Part shown: piece by piece, positions 63,083-64,000 of the stretch
Position numbering within the stretch: the stretch's first letter is position 1
How the letters are laid out: each line of letters opens with the position of its first letter
DNA from: Kordiimonadaceae bacterium
GTDB taxonomy: Bacteria > Pseudomonadota > Alphaproteobacteria > Sphingomonadales > Emcibacteraceae
DNA length: 64,000 bases
Assembly (NCBI GenBank): GCA_024236295.1
Contig: JACKKT010000011.1
Location: forward strand, 25,054-89,053
Direction of reading: 5' to 3'
Notes under the pieces: generated by a model
Told to the model about the DNA's origin: nothing
Database searches by the model: none
Seen by the model: only the letters and a program-made list of their open reading frames with translations
Translations under genes and position numbers: made by a program

Positions 63083-63580
63083 TTAAATATTCTCCACTCA
63101 AAAAACCGCTCGAGCTTTTATGGTCATTAGCTGCCATAAAGCGTGCAGGTTTTTGGTTTGTTGTTTTTAATAATTTTTGAGGTAATGCATTAAAAGACTT
63201 AGGAAAGAGAACAAATACGCCATTATCATCAAAGGTTTTTTCCTTTAATGCTGGTTGACTACTCTTGCTGCTTTTAATGCCTGAATTCATAATTTTTTAT
63301 CAAACTTTAATTTTGGTTTGATCGTAATCTCTATTCTTGTTTTTCTTCTTATAAGTAATCTTATAAAGCCTAATCATCCTATTGATTTTCAGCATCGTAT
63401 TTTCGATCATTTCTTACGCGTCAATACGACTAAAATATAACATAATAAACATGTTGACGATAAACAACCTAAAATAACAAATTTTAAAAAATACTTTTTG
63501 AAATCATTATTTTATATTAGAAATGTTAATAAATATTAACCATTGTCTTATATTTTATTGAGTATAGACAATTTAATACA
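63083..63580 (-). other. Intergenic region holding the long rne leader and amiC control region
   Basis: This 498-base gap has no supported gene. On the minus strand TTGACG (63424-63419) and AATACG (63401-63396), spacing 17, or TACGAT (63399-63394), spacing 19, form a weak candidate promoter that would give rne a leader of about 300 bases. In that leader, GCTTTATGG (63142-63134) pairs with CCATAAAAGC (63123-63114), followed a few bases later by TTTTTT. A long leader used for autoregulation is known for E. coli rne; here it is inferred. A TTATAAG/CTTATAA hairpin lies near 63346-63363. On the plus strand the sequence before amiC is very AT-rich, and I could not fix a promoter. Confidence 0.35.
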
Positions 63581-64000
63581 ATGAAAATTAGGATTATCAA
63601 AGTGGATCGGGCTCTGTTTTTGCCAATAAGAATTTTGCTTACTGCGCTGATTTTTTTAGCACTGTTTGTAAATTTTTCGTTTGCAGCATCCCCTGAAATA
63701 TCAGCTGTTCGGTTTGGAGGAGACGACAACAAGACCCGCTTTGTCCTTGAAATAAAAGGAAAATCCGCTTTCCGAACTTTCAGTCTGGCAAATCCGAACA
63801 GGATTGTTATTGACCTAGATGAGGTTAGTTGGAAAATAGGCCCAGGTGGTGCTGAAGGGATGGGACTCATTAAAAATTATCGGTATGGTCTTTATATGCC
63901 AGGGACTTCGAGAATTGTTCTTGATCTGAAATATCCGGTAAAAATTGCAAATTCATTTGTCATTAAAGGCAAACCCGGCAATCCGGATCGGATGGTATTT
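63581..64000 (+). CDS. amiC: N-acetylmuramoyl-L-alanine amidase, AMIN domain (3' end beyond window)
   Basis: Only the first 140 codons are present; the frame is open to the last base. A signal peptide ends near residue 35 (LALFVNFSFAAS). It is followed by an AMIN domain, recognisable by ISAVRFGGDDNKTRFVLEI, NRIVIDLDEV and the repeat-like TSRIVLDLKYPV, which targets cell-wall amidases to the septum. The catalytic amidase_3 domain would lie beyond the window, so the enzyme call rests on AMIN plus the conserved divergent rne-amiC order. No good ribosome binding site precedes the ATG at 63581; a GTG at 63602 with AGGA upstream is an alternative start. Confidence 0.8.
   Translation, partial: MKIRIIKVDRALFLPIRILLTALIFLALFVNFSFAASPEISAVRFGGDDNKTRFVLEIKGKSAFRTFSLANPNRIVIDLDEVSWKIGPGGAEGMGLIKNYRYGLYMPGTSRIVLDLKYPVKIANSFVIKGKPGNPDRMVF

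Noticed and set aside
62997..63290. A 97-codon minus-strand open frame from the rne leader into the rne start
   Set aside because: It overlaps the rne start out of frame, has no recognisable domain, and its composition fits translated leader sequence.

Overview
The window is a contiguous piece of an alphaproteobacterial chromosome that leans AT-rich (low-to-mid 40s % GC by eye, not computed). Supporting evidence is the order lon-hupB-tRNA-Val-tRNA-Asp-nuoA..N-birA-coaX-rnj-mce-DUF1467-proS-lol-dnaE, a short ProRS without an editing insertion, RNase J and RNase E in one genome, and a divergent rne/amiC pair. Order-level placement (Kordiimonadales/Emcibacterales- or Sphingomonadales-like) is a guess. 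No phage, IS element, CRISPR array or plasmid function was seen.

Layout. 1-2924: 3' part of lon, hupB and two tRNA genes, each with recognisable promoters or terminators. 3123-21322: an 18-kb unidirectional run of all 14 complex I genes (nuoA-N) leading, with almost no gaps, into birA, coaX, rnj, mce and a DUF1467 gene, closed by an intrinsic terminator. A perfect 19-bp palindrome lies inside the putative nuo promoter. 21493-30070: a secreted protein of unknown function, proS, lolC/E-type permease, lolD, DUF1761, dnaE and a NUDIX hydrolase. 30098-40480: translation and envelope run rpsB (behind a structured leader), tsf, pyrH, frr, uppS, cdsA, dxr, rseP, bamA, skp. 40552-41409: fabZ and gloA. 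41461-44304: gltA and gltX on the minus strand.

44517-51503 is the most accessory-looking part: comEC, a thiamine-diphosphate enzyme with a twin-arginine signal, and, divergent from it, two tandem secreted M20 peptidases preceded by a second perfect 19-bp palindrome. 51520-64000: uvrB, an aminotransferase with a HAD phosphatase, a candidate anti-Shine-Dalgarno small RNA, a LysR regulator, trxB, a DsbA-family oxidoreductase, an M48/TPR protease, rne with a long 5' leader, and the 5' end of an AMIN-domain amidase (amiC) that runs off the window.

The genes are overwhelmingly housekeeping: respiration (nuo), cofactors (biotin ligation, CoA), RNA decay (RNase J, RNase E), replication and repair (dnaE, uvrB), isoprenoid and phospholipid precursors (dxr, uppS, cdsA) and outer-membrane biogenesis (bamA, skp, lol). 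The most striking points are an absence, the lpxD/lpxA/lpxI/lpxB lipid A genes usually found between bamA and gltA, and four unexplained non-coding or regulatory structures: two 19-bp palindromes, the rpsB leader and the minus-strand small RNA candidate.
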